Shown here piece after piece: positions 50,275 to 59,221 of a stretch of DNA of 64,000 nt. Location of the stretch: contig JANQEE010000013.1 of NCBI GenBank assembly GCA_028278525.1, forward strand, positions 186,001 through 250,000. The letters are read 5' to 3'. Each line of letters begins with the position of its first letter. Positions within the stretch are counted from its first letter, which is position 1. The stretch is from Minwuiaceae bacterium. Lineage in GTDB: Bacteria > Pseudomonadota > Alphaproteobacteria > Minwuiales > Minwuiaceae. The position numbers were made by a program, and so were the translations under genes. Under the pieces are notes generated by a model, which was not told the DNA's origin, did not search any database, and was given only the letters and a program-made list of their open reading frames with translations.

Positions 50275-52548
50275 TCAACTAACCAGCAACCCCTGATTCA
50301 TCAGCGGCAGCGACCGAATGCGGTTGCCCGTCGCGGCGAAAATCGCATTCGTCACCGCCGGTGCGATCGGCGGCGTGCCGGGCTCGCCGACGCCGCCAAT
50401 CGGCCCGTCGCTCTCGACGATATGGGTCTCGATCACGGGCATCTGGGCCATCCGCAACATGTCGTAGTCCGGGAAATTCTCCTGCACGACGCGGCCGTCC
50501 TCGATGCTGATCTCGCCGAACAGGGCGGCGGTCAGCCCGTAGACGATGCCGCTCTCCATCTGCGCCACGATGGTGTCCGGATTGACGGCGATGCCGCAGT
50601 CGATGGCGCAGACCACGCGGTCCACCTTGACCGCGCCGTCGGCGCCGACCGAAACTTCCGCCACCTCGGCGACGATGGACGCAAACGACTCGTGCAGCGC
50701 GATGCCGCGCCCGCGACCGTTCGGCAACGGCGTGCGCCAGCCGGCTGCCTTCGCCGCCGTTTCCAGCACCTTGGCGTGGCGCGGATGATCGCCCAGCAGG
50801 CCGAGCCGGTATTCGTACGGGTCCTTACCCGCCGCATGCGCCACCTCGTCGATGAAGCTCTCCTTGTGGAAGGCGTTCTGCGAATGGCCGACGCTCCGCC
50901 AATAGCCGACCGGCACCGGTGTCTTGCTCAACACATGCTCGACTCGGACGTCCGCCACGCTGTAGGGCATGTCGGCCGACCCCTCGACATTGCTCGGATC
51001 TGGCCCGCCCATCGCCGCCCAGGGCCAATGCCGCCCCAGGTAGGACTCGGTGACCGAAGGACTGGCGATCCGGTTCCACCACGCCACCGGCTTGCCGTCG
51101 CCGTCCAGCCCGGCGCGGAAGCGGGAGATCGAGGCCGGACGGTAGGCGTCGTGCTGGGTGTCCTCCTCGCGCGACCAGACCAGCTTGACCGGCCGGCCCG
51201 GCATCTGCTTGGCAACCGCCACGGCCTGCGCCACCACGTCCATCTCGGCGCGCCGGCCGAATCCACCGCCCAAGAGCGGCGTATGCACCGTCACCTGCTC
51301 GCTCTCGATCTCCAGGATGTCGGCGGCGGTCCATTGCACCAGCGTCGGCGCCTGGCTCGGCGACCAGATCTCGCATGTGCCGTCGCCAACCAGCACCGTG
51401 CAGTTCATCGGCTCCATCGTGGCGTGCGCCAGGAACGGCGCGGCGTATTCGGCCTCCACGACGGTCGACGCCGTCGATATCGCCGCGTCGAAATCGCCGT
51501 CGTCGCGGTAGGAATCCGCGTCCTCGCCATCCAGCGCGTCAAGGAACTGCTGGCGGATGCTCTCCGAACTGACGCCGCCGTTGCCGCCGTCGTCGAACTC
51601 GACCGGCAGGTCGGCCAACGCCTGCTTGGCCCGCCAATAGCTGTCGGCCACCACGGCCACGGCGCCCGGAATCTCGACTACCGCCTCCACGCCGCGCATG
51701 TCTTTGACCGCCGCGGCGTCGAAGCCCTTGACCGTGCCACCGAACACCGGGCTTGCCTTGACCGTCGCGTACAGCATGTCCGGCAGCCGGATATCGATGC
51801 CGAACTCGGCCGTGCCGTCTACCTTGGCCGGGAGGTCAAGCCGTTCGGCCGACGTGCCGATCAGTTTGTAGTCCTTCGGATCCTTCAGCGTCGGCATGCC
51901 CGAGCGTTCGACCGTGGCGGCCGTTGCGGCCAGCTCACCGTAGCCCGCCTTACGCCCGCTCGCCTTGTGAATCACCGCGCCGTTCTCGGCGGTGCAATCG
52001 GCCGCATCGACATTCCATTGCTTCGCCGCGGCGCCGATCAGCATCTCCCGCGCCGCCGCGCCGGCCTGACGCATCGGCACCCAGGCGTCGCGTACGGAAC
52101 TGCTGCCGCCGGTCGCCAGGATGCCGAGCCATTCGCTCACCTTGCGCACCGCCCAGCGGGTCGAATCCGGCACCATGCCGGTTTCCTCCGGCCCGAACGG
52201 CAGGCCGTTCAGCAGCAGCGTCTTGTTGGCGTAGATCGGGTCGACCGGCGCCTGCTCGACCGTCACCTTGGACCAGTCGGCGTCCAGTTCCTCGGCCACC
52301 AGCATCGGCAGGGCCGTGTAGATTCCCTGCCCCATCTCCGACCGCGGAACCGCAACCGTGACGGTGCCGTCCGGCGCGATCTTGAGCCAGGCGTTCAGCG
52401 CCACCTCGCCGTCGCCGGTCTTCAGCAGGGACGCCGCCGACAGCGGATCGCCGTCGGGCATCAGCCCGTAGCCGACCAGCAGGCCACCGCCGACCGCCGC
52501 GCCGCCGACCAGAAAAACGCGCCGGGTAAGCTTCATCTTCTTGCCCAT
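50275..52548 (-). CDS. molybdenum hydroxylase large subunit (IorB/xanthine-dehydrogenase family)
   Basis: 757 residues. The start [18 protein letters not shown] is a twin-arginine signal, so the cofactor-loaded enzyme is exported. Molybdopterin-binding segments include [16 protein letters not shown] and [14 protein letters not shown]; the active-site glutamate lies in [15 protein letters not shown] near the C-terminus. The two halves of the isoquinoline 1-oxidoreductase beta-subunit layout are recognisable. It hydroxylates an aldehyde or N-heterocycle; the substrate is unknown. The 2Fe-2S partner gene lies 10 bp upstream, and no FAD subunit is present, as in IorAB. Confidence 0.9.
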   Translation of the reverse strand: MGKKMKLTRRVFLVGGAAVGGGLLVGYGLMPDGDPLSAASLLKTGDGEVALNAWLKIAPDGTVTVAVPRSEMGQGIYTALPMLVAEELDADWSKVTVEQAPVDPIYANKTLLLNGLPFGPEETGMVPDSTRWAVRKVSEWLGILATGGSSSVRDAWVPMRQAGAAAREMLIGAAAKQWNVDAADCTAENGAVIHKASGRKAGYGELAATAATVERSGMPTLKDPKDYKLIGTSAERLDLPAKVDGTAEFGIDIRLPDMLYATVKASPVFGGTVKGFDAAAVKDMRGVEAVVEIPGAVAVVADSYWRAKQALADLPVEFDDGGNGGVSSESIRQQFLDALDGEDADSYRDDGDFDAAISTASTVVEAEYAAPFLAHATMEPMNCTVLVGDGTCEIWSPSQAPTLVQWTAADILEIESEQVTVHTPLLGGGFGRRAEMDVVAQAVAVAKQMPGRPVKLVWSREEDTQHDAYRPASISRFRAGLDGDGKPVAWWNRIASPSVTESYLGRHWPWAAMGGPDPSNVEGSADMPYSVADVRVEHVLSKTPVPVGYWRSVGHSQNAFHKESFIDEVAHAAGKDPYEYRLGLLGDHPRHAKVLETAAKAAGWRTPLPNGRGRGIALHESFASIVAEVAEVSVGADGAVKVDRVVCAIDCGIAVNPDTIVAQMESGIVYGLTAALFGEISIEDGRVVQENFPDYDMLRMAQMPVIETHIVESDGPIGGVGEPGTPPIAPAVTNAIFAATGNRIRSLPLMNQGLLVS

Positions 52549-52558
52549 GGTCGCCTCC

Positions 52559-53005
52559 TCAAGCCGACGCCGCGTGGATTGCTTTACGCACCCGCTGATA
52601 GGTGCCGCAGCGGCAGACATTGGTGATCGCCTCGTCGATCTCGGCGTCCGTCGGCTTTGGCGTTTCCTTCAGCAGCGCAGCGACGGCCATGATCATGCCG
52701 GACTGGCAATAGCCGCATTGCGGCACCTGGGCGTCCAGCCAGGCCTGCTGCACCCGGTGCAACGTTTCGCCCTGGGCCAATCCCTCAATGGTGGTGATCT
52801 CGGCGTCGGCGACATCGCTCACCGGCGTCACGCAAGTCCGCGTCGCCACCCCGTCCACATGCACGGTGCAGGCGCCGCAGGCCGCGACCCCGCAGCCGAA
52901 CTTGGTGCCGGTCAGCCCAAGGCTGTCGCGCAGCACCCAGAGCAGCGGGGTATCCTCCTCGACATCGACCTGATGGGATTTGCCATTGATCTTGAGCGTG
53001 ACCAT
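52559..53005 (-). CDS. 2Fe-2S subunit of molybdenum hydroxylase (IorA-like)
   Basis: 148 residues. The plant-type ferredoxin domain has [14 protein letters not shown] and, further on, the second cluster domain [11 protein letters not shown] and [15 protein letters not shown]. Eight cysteines in the spacing for two [2Fe-2S] clusters. It transfers electrons from the molybdenum subunit, probably to a cytochrome. It is the first gene of the operon; its promoter region contains the TetR-family operator-like repeats at 53060-53094. Confidence 0.92.
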   Translation of the reverse strand: MVTLKINGKSHQVDVEEDTPLLWVLRDSLGLTGTKFGCGVAACGACTVHVDGVATRTCVTPVSDVADAEITTIEGLAQGETLHRVQQAWLDAQVPQCGYCQSGMIMAVAALLKETPKPTDAEIDEAITNVCRCGTYQRVRKAIHAASA

Positions 53006-53059
53006 CGACCCAACCTCCTGGGAAACGTCTGTTTGCCGATACGCAGCGCAAGCATTAAC

Positions 53060-53094
53060 TGACTTGCGGTCATTATATAACTGACCAATGGTCA
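53060..53094. promoter_or_regulatory. paired TetR-operator-like sites
   Basis: TGACTTGCGGTCA (53060-53072) and TGACCAATGGTCA (53082-53094), with centres 22 bp apart, i.e. two helical turns. They lie just upstream of the molybdoenzyme operon; the second includes the TetR stop codon. The shared pattern is TGAC-N5-GTCA-like with a conserved right half GGTCA. Confidence 0.65.
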
Positions 53095-53739
53095 GTTATC
53101 AAGCGCATTCCAAAGAGCGGTCAGCCCGGCTTTCAGCTCGGTCTCGAAGTCGACCCGGAACATCGCCAGGTCGTCCCGCTGCAGCAGGGCCTTCACCGCC
53201 TCCGGCGGATCGGCCATCTGCCAGAGCCCGACCGCGTAGGCATAGCTCTGCAGGTACAGCCGGCTGGCCTGTCCGGGCACGAGGCCCGGCAGGCAGCCCT
53301 CCGTCTTGGCGCCGAGCTCGGCCAGCCGCTCGACCATCGCCAGCTTGTAGCCGATCACCGTCTCCGCCTCGATGTTCTGCTCCAGCACGCTGTGGCCATA
53401 GCTCGCCAGGCGCAGCGTATCCGGGTGGTTCAGCAGGTAATCGGCAGTGCCCGCGACCAGTCGGTCGACGCTGATCGGCCCCTTGCTCGCTTCCAATACC
53501 TCGGTGACCGCGTCCAGCCATTCTCCTAGCCTCCAGTTCAGCAGCGCCAGGAACACCTCTTCCTTGGTCTTGAAATAGAGGTAGACCGTGCCTTTGGCGA
53601 GCCCGGCCCGCGCCGCTACGGCGGCGACCGACGGCAGTTGACCGCCTGCCCCGATGAACAGCGCCTCGGCCGCCAGCAGGATCTCCCGCTGCCGCTCCTG
53701 CTTCTGCCAATCCGCCCGCGCCCGCCGCGCAACCGCCAA
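53092..53739 (-). CDS. TetR family transcriptional regulator
   Basis: 215 residues. The N-terminal helix-turn-helix spans about 18-58 ([20 protein letters not shown], then [22 protein letters not shown]). The remaining helical domain should bind a small ligand. It is transcribed in the same direction as the molybdoenzyme operon downstream. Matching TGAC-type sites both upstream of its own start (53758) and between it and the operon suggest it represses both. An AT-rich stretch around them provides promoters. Confidence 0.9.
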   Translation of the reverse strand: MAVARRARADWQKQERQREILLAAEALFIGAGGQLPSVAAVAARAGLAKGTVYLYFKTKEEVFLALLNWRLGEWLDAVTEVLEASKGPISVDRLVAGTADYLLNHPDTLRLASYGHSVLEQNIEAETVIGYKLAMVERLAELGAKTEGCLPGLVPGQASRLYLQSYAYAVGLWQMADPPEAVKALLQRDDLAMFRVDFETELKAGLTALWNALDN

Positions 53740-53757
53740 AGACCCGACTCCGATAAC

Positions 53758-53770
53758 TGACTGATGGTCA
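53758..53770. promoter_or_regulatory. TetR-operator-like site before the regulator gene
   Basis: TGACTGATGGTCA, 19 bp upstream of the TetR start, matching the two sites at 53060 and 53082. The recurrence at both ends of the gene supports autoregulation. Confidence 0.6.
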
Positions 53771-53847
53771 CTTAATGATCGGCAACGACCGGTATGTCAA
53801 GGCACGGCGACGGACCCGATTCTATCGGATGGCCGGCCATGGCCACC

Positions 53848-54870
53848 TCACAACGAAGGCTCTTCGCCGGCCCGATACTGGAACGTGTCGTTGAACCGAC
53901 TCAGCAGGTAGTCGCCGGCCAGAACCGGCGGATAGCGCGGTGGATTGTCCGGTCCCTGGCAGGTCTCCAGGCACTCGACCAGGGTATGGAAGTTCGGATC
54001 GAAGAAGAACGGGATCGAATAGCGCTCCCGCCCGCTGGCGTTGATCACCCGGTGCCGCGTCGCCGCGAACAGCCCGTTGGTCCAGCGCGCCATCTGGTCG
54101 CCGATATTGACCACGAAGGCGCCGGGGACCGGCGGCGCGGAGATCCAGTCGCCGGCCGAGTTCTGAAGCTGCAAACCGCCGTTCTCGTCCTGCGCCAATA
54201 TGGTCAGGCAGCCGTAATCCGAATGCGCGCCGCAGCCCAGCGTTTCCTCCTCGATCAGCCCGCCCTGCGGCGGATAGTGCAGCAAACGCACCTGCGCCAT
54301 CGGCTTGTCGACCTTGTCGACGAAGAAATCCTCGTCGATATCCAGGCTGAGCGCGAAGCCGCGCAGCAGCAGCCGGGCCAGCCGCGCCATTTCGTCCCAA
54401 TACCCGGTCACCGTCTCGCGAAAACCCGGCAGATCGTCCGGCCATTGGTTCGGCCCATAAAGCGGCACGCCCGCAAGCACGTCCGGGTCGTCCGCCGGCA
54501 GGTCCAGCGCCGTGTCGAACCCTTCCTTGTAGTCGGCCGTCAGATCCGGGTCGGTGTTCTCCTCGAACAACGGAAAATAGCCGCGGTGACAGGGCGACTT
54601 GTTGATATGCACCGCCATCTTGGCGTCCAGCGGCAGATCGAAGAACCGTTTCGCGTCGGCGAATACGCTCTCCACCAGCCGCGCCTCGACACCATGGTTC
54701 CGCACATAAAGGAATCCGACATCGCGGCAGGCACGCCCGATCTCGTCCGCCACCGCCATGGGATCGCTGCCATCGACAAGCGGTCCGACATCGATCACGG
54801 GCACCCGGTCGAACGGCACCCGTTTGCCGGCCAGCCCTTCGGCCAATGTCGCGGTGGCGACGCCGGCCAT
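53848..54870 (-). CDS. 2-oxoglutarate/Fe(II)-dependent oxygenase
   Basis: 340 residues. The DIOX_N-type N-terminus (FDRVPVIDVGPLVDGSDP, ACRDVGFLYVRNHGV) is followed by the double-stranded beta-helix with the facial triad GAHSDYG (His, Asp) and TRHRVIN (His), and RYSIPFF (Arg for 2-oxoglutarate). It belongs to the isopenicillin-N-synthase-like family and hydroxylates or desaturates a small metabolite. The start ATG overlaps the MetE-like stop by one base, so the two form a tight operon. Confidence 0.9.
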   Translation of the reverse strand: MAGVATATLAEGLAGKRVPFDRVPVIDVGPLVDGSDPMAVADEIGRACRDVGFLYVRNHGVEARLVESVFADAKRFFDLPLDAKMAVHINKSPCHRGYFPLFEENTDPDLTADYKEGFDTALDLPADDPDVLAGVPLYGPNQWPDDLPGFRETVTGYWDEMARLARLLLRGFALSLDIDEDFFVDKVDKPMAQVRLLHYPPQGGLIEEETLGCGAHSDYGCLTILAQDENGGLQLQNSAGDWISAPPVPGAFVVNIGDQMARWTNGLFAATRHRVINASGRERYSIPFFFDPNFHTLVECLETCQGPDNPPRYPPVLAGDYLLSRFNDTFQYRAGEEPSL

Positions 54871-55928
54871 CAGAGCGCGTCCGCCGCCAGCGCGGTGCCC
54901 TCGACCCGCGCCCGGATCTTGGCGAACGCCGTATCCCGCGCCGTCGAGACATCGTCGGCGAACGGCGAGAAGCCGCAATCGTCAGTCGTGCCGATCCGAT
55001 CCGCACCGACGATATCCGCCGCCTCCAGCGTCCGGTCGCGCACCTCTTCCGGCGTTTCCACCCGGGGATCGATCGGGTCGATCACGCCGACGAACACACG
55101 CTGGCCGCTCTTCAGGTTGTTGGCGATAATACGCAGCACACGCGGCCGGTCCGCCTCGCTCGCCATCTGCACATAGAAATTGCCGACCTCAAGCTCGAAC
55201 AGCAACGGCAGCAGGTCGGCGTAGTCCACGTCGGCGCTGTGGGTCGAATCGTGATCGCCGCCGGGGCAGGTATGCACGCCGATCCTGGCGCGCTCCGAAT
55301 CGCTAAAGCGGCCGAGCACCTGATTGTTCAGGCCGACGAACTGCTTCAGCAGCCCTTTCGACGGATCCAGCTTGACCGAAAGCCGCCCTTCGGTGAAGTC
55401 GAGCTGCACGTTGTGCGCGCCCTTCTCCAGGCTGCGGCGGATATCCGCTTCCGCCTCGTCGACTAGGTCGGCGATGAAGGCGTCCTGCGAATAGCCATCG
55501 ATGCCGTCCTGCGGATACAGCAGGCTCAAAGCCGACGGCGCGATCACCGCCTGCTTGACGGGCACGCTGGCGAAGCCGAGCGCCTTCTCCAGATACGTAT
55601 CGGCATGGGTTCGATAGCGGAAGGGGCCGGCTGTCAGCCGCGGCAGTTGTCGCGTATGGCCGTCCTCGAACGGAATGACCACGCCGTCCGGCGCCAGGTT
55701 GGTCAGGCCGTGAATCGGATAGGTCGCGAAACTCGGCTTGGTCTGTTCCCCGTCGGTAATCACCGGCGATCCCGTGGCCTCGAACCGCGCGATGGTGTCG
55801 CTGAGCGCCGCGTCGTAGTGGCTGTCCAGCGCGCCCTGTTCGATTTTCCCCGCGTCGAAATCCGCAATCGCCTGAAGCAATTCTGGCGGTCGCGGAACGC
55901 TGCCGATCGGCTCTGTCGGTATGGTCAT
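54870..55928 (-). CDS. MetE C-terminal-like methyltransferase
   Basis: 352 residues matching the C-terminal (catalytic) half of cobalamin-independent methionine synthase. Start TIPTEPIGSVPRPPELLQ and the zinc-site segments VHTCPGGD (His, Cys) and TTDDCGFSP (Cys) are visible. A glutamate in the middle is expected to complete zinc binding. The N-terminal half of MetE is absent, as in archaeal-type and many catabolic homologues, so the methyl donor may be a small molecule rather than methyltetrahydrofolate. Co-transcribed with the oxygenase. Confidence 0.87.
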   Translation of the reverse strand: MTIPTEPIGSVPRPPELLQAIADFDAGKIEQGALDSHYDAALSDTIARFEATGSPVITDGEQTKPSFATYPIHGLTNLAPDGVVIPFEDGHTRQLPRLTAGPFRYRTHADTYLEKALGFASVPVKQAVIAPSALSLLYPQDGIDGYSQDAFIADLVDEAEADIRRSLEKGAHNVQLDFTEGRLSVKLDPSKGLLKQFVGLNNQVLGRFSDSERARIGVHTCPGGDHDSTHSADVDYADLLPLLFELEVGNFYVQMASEADRPRVLRIIANNLKSGQRVFVGVIDPIDPRVETPEEVRDRTLEAADIVGADRIGTTDDCGFSPFADDVSTARDTAFAKIRARVEGTALAADAL

Positions 55929-56065
55929 CGCCGCATGCTATCGGCAACGCACGATCCCGACAATTGCCACTTTGCTCGCGTCGCCCGCGGAATACTGTCC
56001 ACAGGGCGCGCATTCCACGGCATAATCCGCGTCACAAAAAAGCAATGAAACTGTCAGAGGGGACC

Positions 56066-56992
56066 ATGAAGGCGAAGGTGATCGTCAACCCGGCCGCGAA
56101 GTCTGGTGCGTCCGGCCGCCATTGGCCGCAAGTCGAAGCCAGGCTCGGCGCGGCCCTCGGCGAGTTCGACGTCGCCTTCACGACCGCCCCCGGCCACGCC
56201 ACCGATATCGCCCGCGGCGCGCTCGGCCAGGGCTGCGATCATTTCATCGCGGTCGGCGGTGACGGCACGGTCAACGAGGTGATGAACGGCATCATGCATG
56301 ACGGTGCCCTGATCGAACCGGACACGATGCTCTGCCCGATTCCCGCCGGCACCGCCAACGAGCTCTGCCGCGCCCTCGGCCTGCTCTCAGACGCCGAGGC
56401 GCCCTATCGGGCAATCGTCAACGGCAACCCGCGGCGGATGGATGTCTGCCGGGTGACCTGCGGCGGACTGGACGGCGGCACCGTCCACCGTGGCGCTTAC
56501 CTGATCGTCAGCTTCGGCTCGGCGGCAGAGATCAGCCACCGCACCAGCACGTCCCGCTACATCAAGAAGCTGGGCGGCGAAATCAGCTACTATCTCGTTA
56601 CGATAATCGTAACGCTGGCCTACAAACCGAAGCAGCTACGCATCGTGATCGACGACCATTTCGACGACAGCATCCCGGTGCATTCCGGCCTCTGCTGCAA
56701 CACCGAAAACGGCGGCGGCGGCATGAAGCTGGCGCCCGGCGCGTCGTACGACGACGGGGTCCTCGACCTGGTGGTATTCGGCGACATGAAACCGACCGAC
56801 TTCCTGCTGCAAAAACCGTCCTGGCTGTTCGAAGGCCGGCATGTCCGGCATCCCGGCGTGCGCATCCTGCGCGGTACGAAGTTCACGGTGGAGGGCGACA
56901 CGTCCGTCCTGGTCGACGCCGACGGCGAGACCATCGGCCGCCTGCCGCTCGCGATCGAGGTTGTCCCCAATGCACTCAACGTGAAGAACTGA
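56066..56992 (+). CDS. diacylglycerol/lipid kinase family protein
   Basis: 308 residues. The NAD-kinase-like catalytic domain begins MKAKVIVNPAAKSGASGRHW and contains the ATP motif VGGDGTVNEVMNGI; PIPAGTANELCRALG and the C-terminal beta-sandwich follow. The family phosphorylates diacylglycerol, sphingosine or related lipids (YegS/DgkB-like). The start with the best RBS (GAGGGG, five bases upstream) is used; two further ATGs lie just upstream. It is followed by DUF3303 after 10 bp. Confidence 0.88.
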   Translation: MKAKVIVNPAAKSGASGRHWPQVEARLGAALGEFDVAFTTAPGHATDIARGALGQGCDHFIAVGGDGTVNEVMNGIMHDGALIEPDTMLCPIPAGTANELCRALGLLSDAEAPYRAIVNGNPRRMDVCRVTCGGLDGGTVHRGAYLIVSFGSAAEISHRTSTSRYIKKLGGEISYYLVTIIVTLAYKPKQLRIVIDDHFDDSIPVHSGLCCNTENGGGGMKLAPGASYDDGVLDLVVFGDMKPTDFLLQKPSWLFEGRHVRHPGVRILRGTKFTVEGDTSVLVDADGETIGRLPLAIEVVPNALNVKN

Positions 56993-57002
56993 GACGACAG
57001 CA

Positions 57003-57284
57003 ATGCTCTTTATGGTCATAGAACGCTACAAGAACCGCGACGCCAAAGCCGTCTACCGCCGCTTTCGCGAACACGGCCGTATGGCACCGGAGGGCCTGAC
57101 CTACATCGGCAGTTGGATCGAGACCAACTTCGACCGCTGCTTCCAGCTCATGGAATGCGACGACCCGGCCCTGCTGCAGGAATGGGTGGTCGCCTGGCAG
57201 GACCTGGTCGAGTTCGAATTCTGCCCCGTCGCGCCGTCAAAAGAGACCGCCGAGACGGTCATGGCCATGCTCGACAAGGAGTGA
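57003..57284 (+). CDS. DUF3303 family protein
   Basis: 93 residues. The DUF3303 pattern is recognisable: MVIERYKN, VYRRFREHGRMAPEGLTYIGSW, NFDRCFQLMEC and LLQEWVVAWQDLVEFEFCPV. The fold is a small ferredoxin-like (dimeric alpha-beta barrel) protein of unknown function, related to stand-alone domains in stress or antibiotic contexts. Likely co-transcribed with the lipid kinase. Confidence 0.85.
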   Translation: MLFMVIERYKNRDAKAVYRRFREHGRMAPEGLTYIGSWIETNFDRCFQLMECDDPALLQEWVVAWQDLVEFEFCPVAPSKETAETVMAMLDKE

Positions 57285-57299
57285 CCGCCGGCGACCTCG

Positions 57300-57644
57300 T
57301 CACTCCTGCATCCGCACCGTAACACTCACGCACTCGTAGTAGGACGAGTAGTTCGCGCCCGAGTACCCCCGACGCTCGGAGACGGACATCGAGTTGTTGA
57401 GGCACATCTCGTTCATCTCCGGCGTAATCTTGTCCTTGATCGCCAGCAGCTTCTCATAGGACTCCTGTTGCAGGTTCAGACACGCCTGCCTAACCATCAC
57501 CGACTGTTCGCCGACGCTGGCGCAAAACGCCTCGCTGTCGAGCTTCGGCAACTCCGCGGCGGCCGCCGGCAAGGCTGCCAGGCAAGGAAGGGAAAGCCAG
57601 AGAACCCGCCGGATCGGCATCCGGATGACCCGCTCGATAACCAT
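57300..57644 (-). CDS. small secreted four-cysteine protein
   Basis: 114 residues. A signal peptide (MPIRRVLWLSLPCLAALPAA, cut near AAAELP) precedes a mature part with four cysteines in FCASVG, ACLNLQ, MCLNNS and YECVSV, which could form two disulphides in the periplasm. No known domain is recognised. The start at 57642-57644 has GGAGG eight bases upstream; the signal peptide also works from the inner ATG at 57618. It is divergent from the hydantoinase gene and convergent with DUF3303. Confidence 0.72.
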   Translation of the reverse strand: MVIERVIRMPIRRVLWLSLPCLAALPAAAAELPKLDSEAFCASVGEQSVMVRQACLNLQQESYEKLLAIKDKITPEMNEMCLNNSMSVSERRGYSGANYSSYYECVSVTVRMQE

Positions 57645-57731
57645 GGTGATCGCCTCCAGTAAAACCGCCGCACCTGCTATTTCGCTGTCCGGCGCTACGT
57701 CTATACTTAAGCACAACAGGGGAGTATGACC

Positions 57732-59192
57732 ATGGCTGAATACGATCTGGTAATCCGCGGCGGCACGGTGGTAACGGCCGCCGACAAAACCGCCTGCGAC
57801 GTCGGCGTCAAGGACGGCAAGGTGGTCGCGCTGGCCGACAAGCTCGGCCCGGGCGCGGAGGAAATCGACGCCACCGGCAAACTTGTCCTGCCCGGCGGCA
57901 TCGACAGCCATTGCCATATCGATCAGCCGTCGTCGATGGGCGCCACCACGGCCGACGATTTCCATTCCGGCACGGTCTCCGCGGCCTGCGGCGGCACCAC
58001 CTGCATCATCCCCTTCGCCGCCCAGCATCGTGGCCAGTCGCTCCGCGCCGTGGTCCAGGATTACCACAGCCGGGCCGAGGGCAAGGCGGTGCTCGACTAC
58101 GCCTTCCACCTGATCATCTCGGACCCGACCGAGCAGGTGCTCGGCCAGGAGCTGCCGGCTTTGATCAAAGCCGGCTACACGTCGTTCAAGATCTACATGA
58201 CCTACGACGCGCTGAAGCTCGACGACCGCCAGGTGCTGGACGTACTGGCGACCGCCCGGCGCGAGGGCGCGATGGTCATGGTCCACGCCGAGAACCACGA
58301 CGTCATCTCCTGGCTGAGCGACCGGCTGCATGAGGCCGGGCACGTCGCGCCCAAATTCCACGCCGTCGCCCACGCCGCGGCGGCGGAGCGCGAGGCGACG
58401 CACCGCGCCATCACCATGTCGGAGATCGTCGACGTGCCGCTCCTGATCGTGCATGTCTCCGGCAAGGAGGCGATCGACCATATTCGCACCGCCCAGGCGC
58501 GCGGCCTCAGGCTCTATGCGGAGACCTGCCCGCAATACCTGTTCCTGACCGCCGACGACCTGGATAAGCCCGGCTTCGAAGGCGCCAAGATGATGTGCAG
58601 CCCGCCGCCGCGCGACGCCGCCAACCAGGAATTCGTTTGGAACGGCCTGACGACCGGCGTGTTCGAGGTGTTCTCCTCCGACCACGCGCCCTACCGGTTC
58701 GACGACCCGGAAGGCAAGAAGATGCACGGCGAGAACGCGCCATTCAAAAAGGTCGCCAACGGCGTGCCGGGCCTGGAGATCCGCATGCCCATGCTGTTTT
58801 CCGAGGGCGTGCGCACCGGCCGCCTCGACATCCACGACTTCGTCGCGCTCTGCTCCACCAACGCGGCCAAGCTCTACGGCCTCTATCCGCAGAAGGGCAC
58901 CATCGCGGTCGGCGCCGACGCCGACATCGCCATCTGGGACCCGGACAAGGAAGTCACCGTCAGCGTCGACATGCTGCACGACAACATGGACTACACGCCC
59001 TACGAGGGACGCCGCGTCACCGGCTGGCCGGTGATCACCCTGTCGCGCGGCGAGGTCGTCTGGCGCGACGGCAAGGTCACGGCCGAACCGGGCCGCGGCC
59101 GCTTCCTGCCCTGCGCCCTGCCCGATGCGGCCAAGCCCCTCGGCCGCCCGGTGCACGGCTTCCAGCCGGTCACCGGCGACTACACCCCGTAA
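57732..59192 (+). CDS. hydA: D-hydantoinase / dihydropyrimidinase
   Basis: 486 residues. The dinuclear-zinc centre is visible as SHCHID (HxH), the carboxylated Lys in SFKIYMTYD, the His in VMVHAENHD and LLIVHVSGKEA, and the Asp in SSDHAPYRF. The TTADDFHSGTVSAACGG and KMMCSPPPRD segments are hydantoinase/dihydropyrimidinase marks. It opens 5-substituted hydantoins or dihydrouracil to N-carbamoyl products. The neighbouring D-carbamoylase then releases the D-amino acid. ATG 57732 has an RBS (AGGGGAG) at usual spacing; 57726 is an alternative. Confidence 0.93.
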   Translation: MAEYDLVIRGGTVVTAADKTACDVGVKDGKVVALADKLGPGAEEIDATGKLVLPGGIDSHCHIDQPSSMGATTADDFHSGTVSAACGGTTCIIPFAAQHRGQSLRAVVQDYHSRAEGKAVLDYAFHLIISDPTEQVLGQELPALIKAGYTSFKIYMTYDALKLDDRQVLDVLATARREGAMVMVHAENHDVISWLSDRLHEAGHVAPKFHAVAHAAAAEREATHRAITMSEIVDVPLLIVHVSGKEAIDHIRTAQARGLRLYAETCPQYLFLTADDLDKPGFEGAKMMCSPPPRDAANQEFVWNGLTTGVFEVFSSDHAPYRFDDPEGKKMHGENAPFKKVANGVPGLEIRMPMLFSEGVRTGRLDIHDFVALCSTNAAKLYGLYPQKGTIAVGADADIAIWDPDKEVTVSVDMLHDNMDYTPYEGRRVTGWPVITLSRGEVVWRDGKVTAEPGRGRFLPCALPDAAKPLGRPVHGFQPVTGDYTP

Positions 59193-59221
59193 CCCGACAC
59201 CGATTAAGGAGTACCCCGCCC

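Noticed and set aside
50257-52626. A 789-codon open frame opposite the molybdoenzyme gene
   Set aside because: It lies antisense to a gene with clear catalytic motifs, and its product is Arg/His-rich, typical of a shadow frame.
57300-59156. A 618-codon minus-strand frame covering the hydantoinase gene
   Set aside because: Only its last 114 codons, starting at 57644, form a plausible secreted protein; the rest is antisense to hydA.
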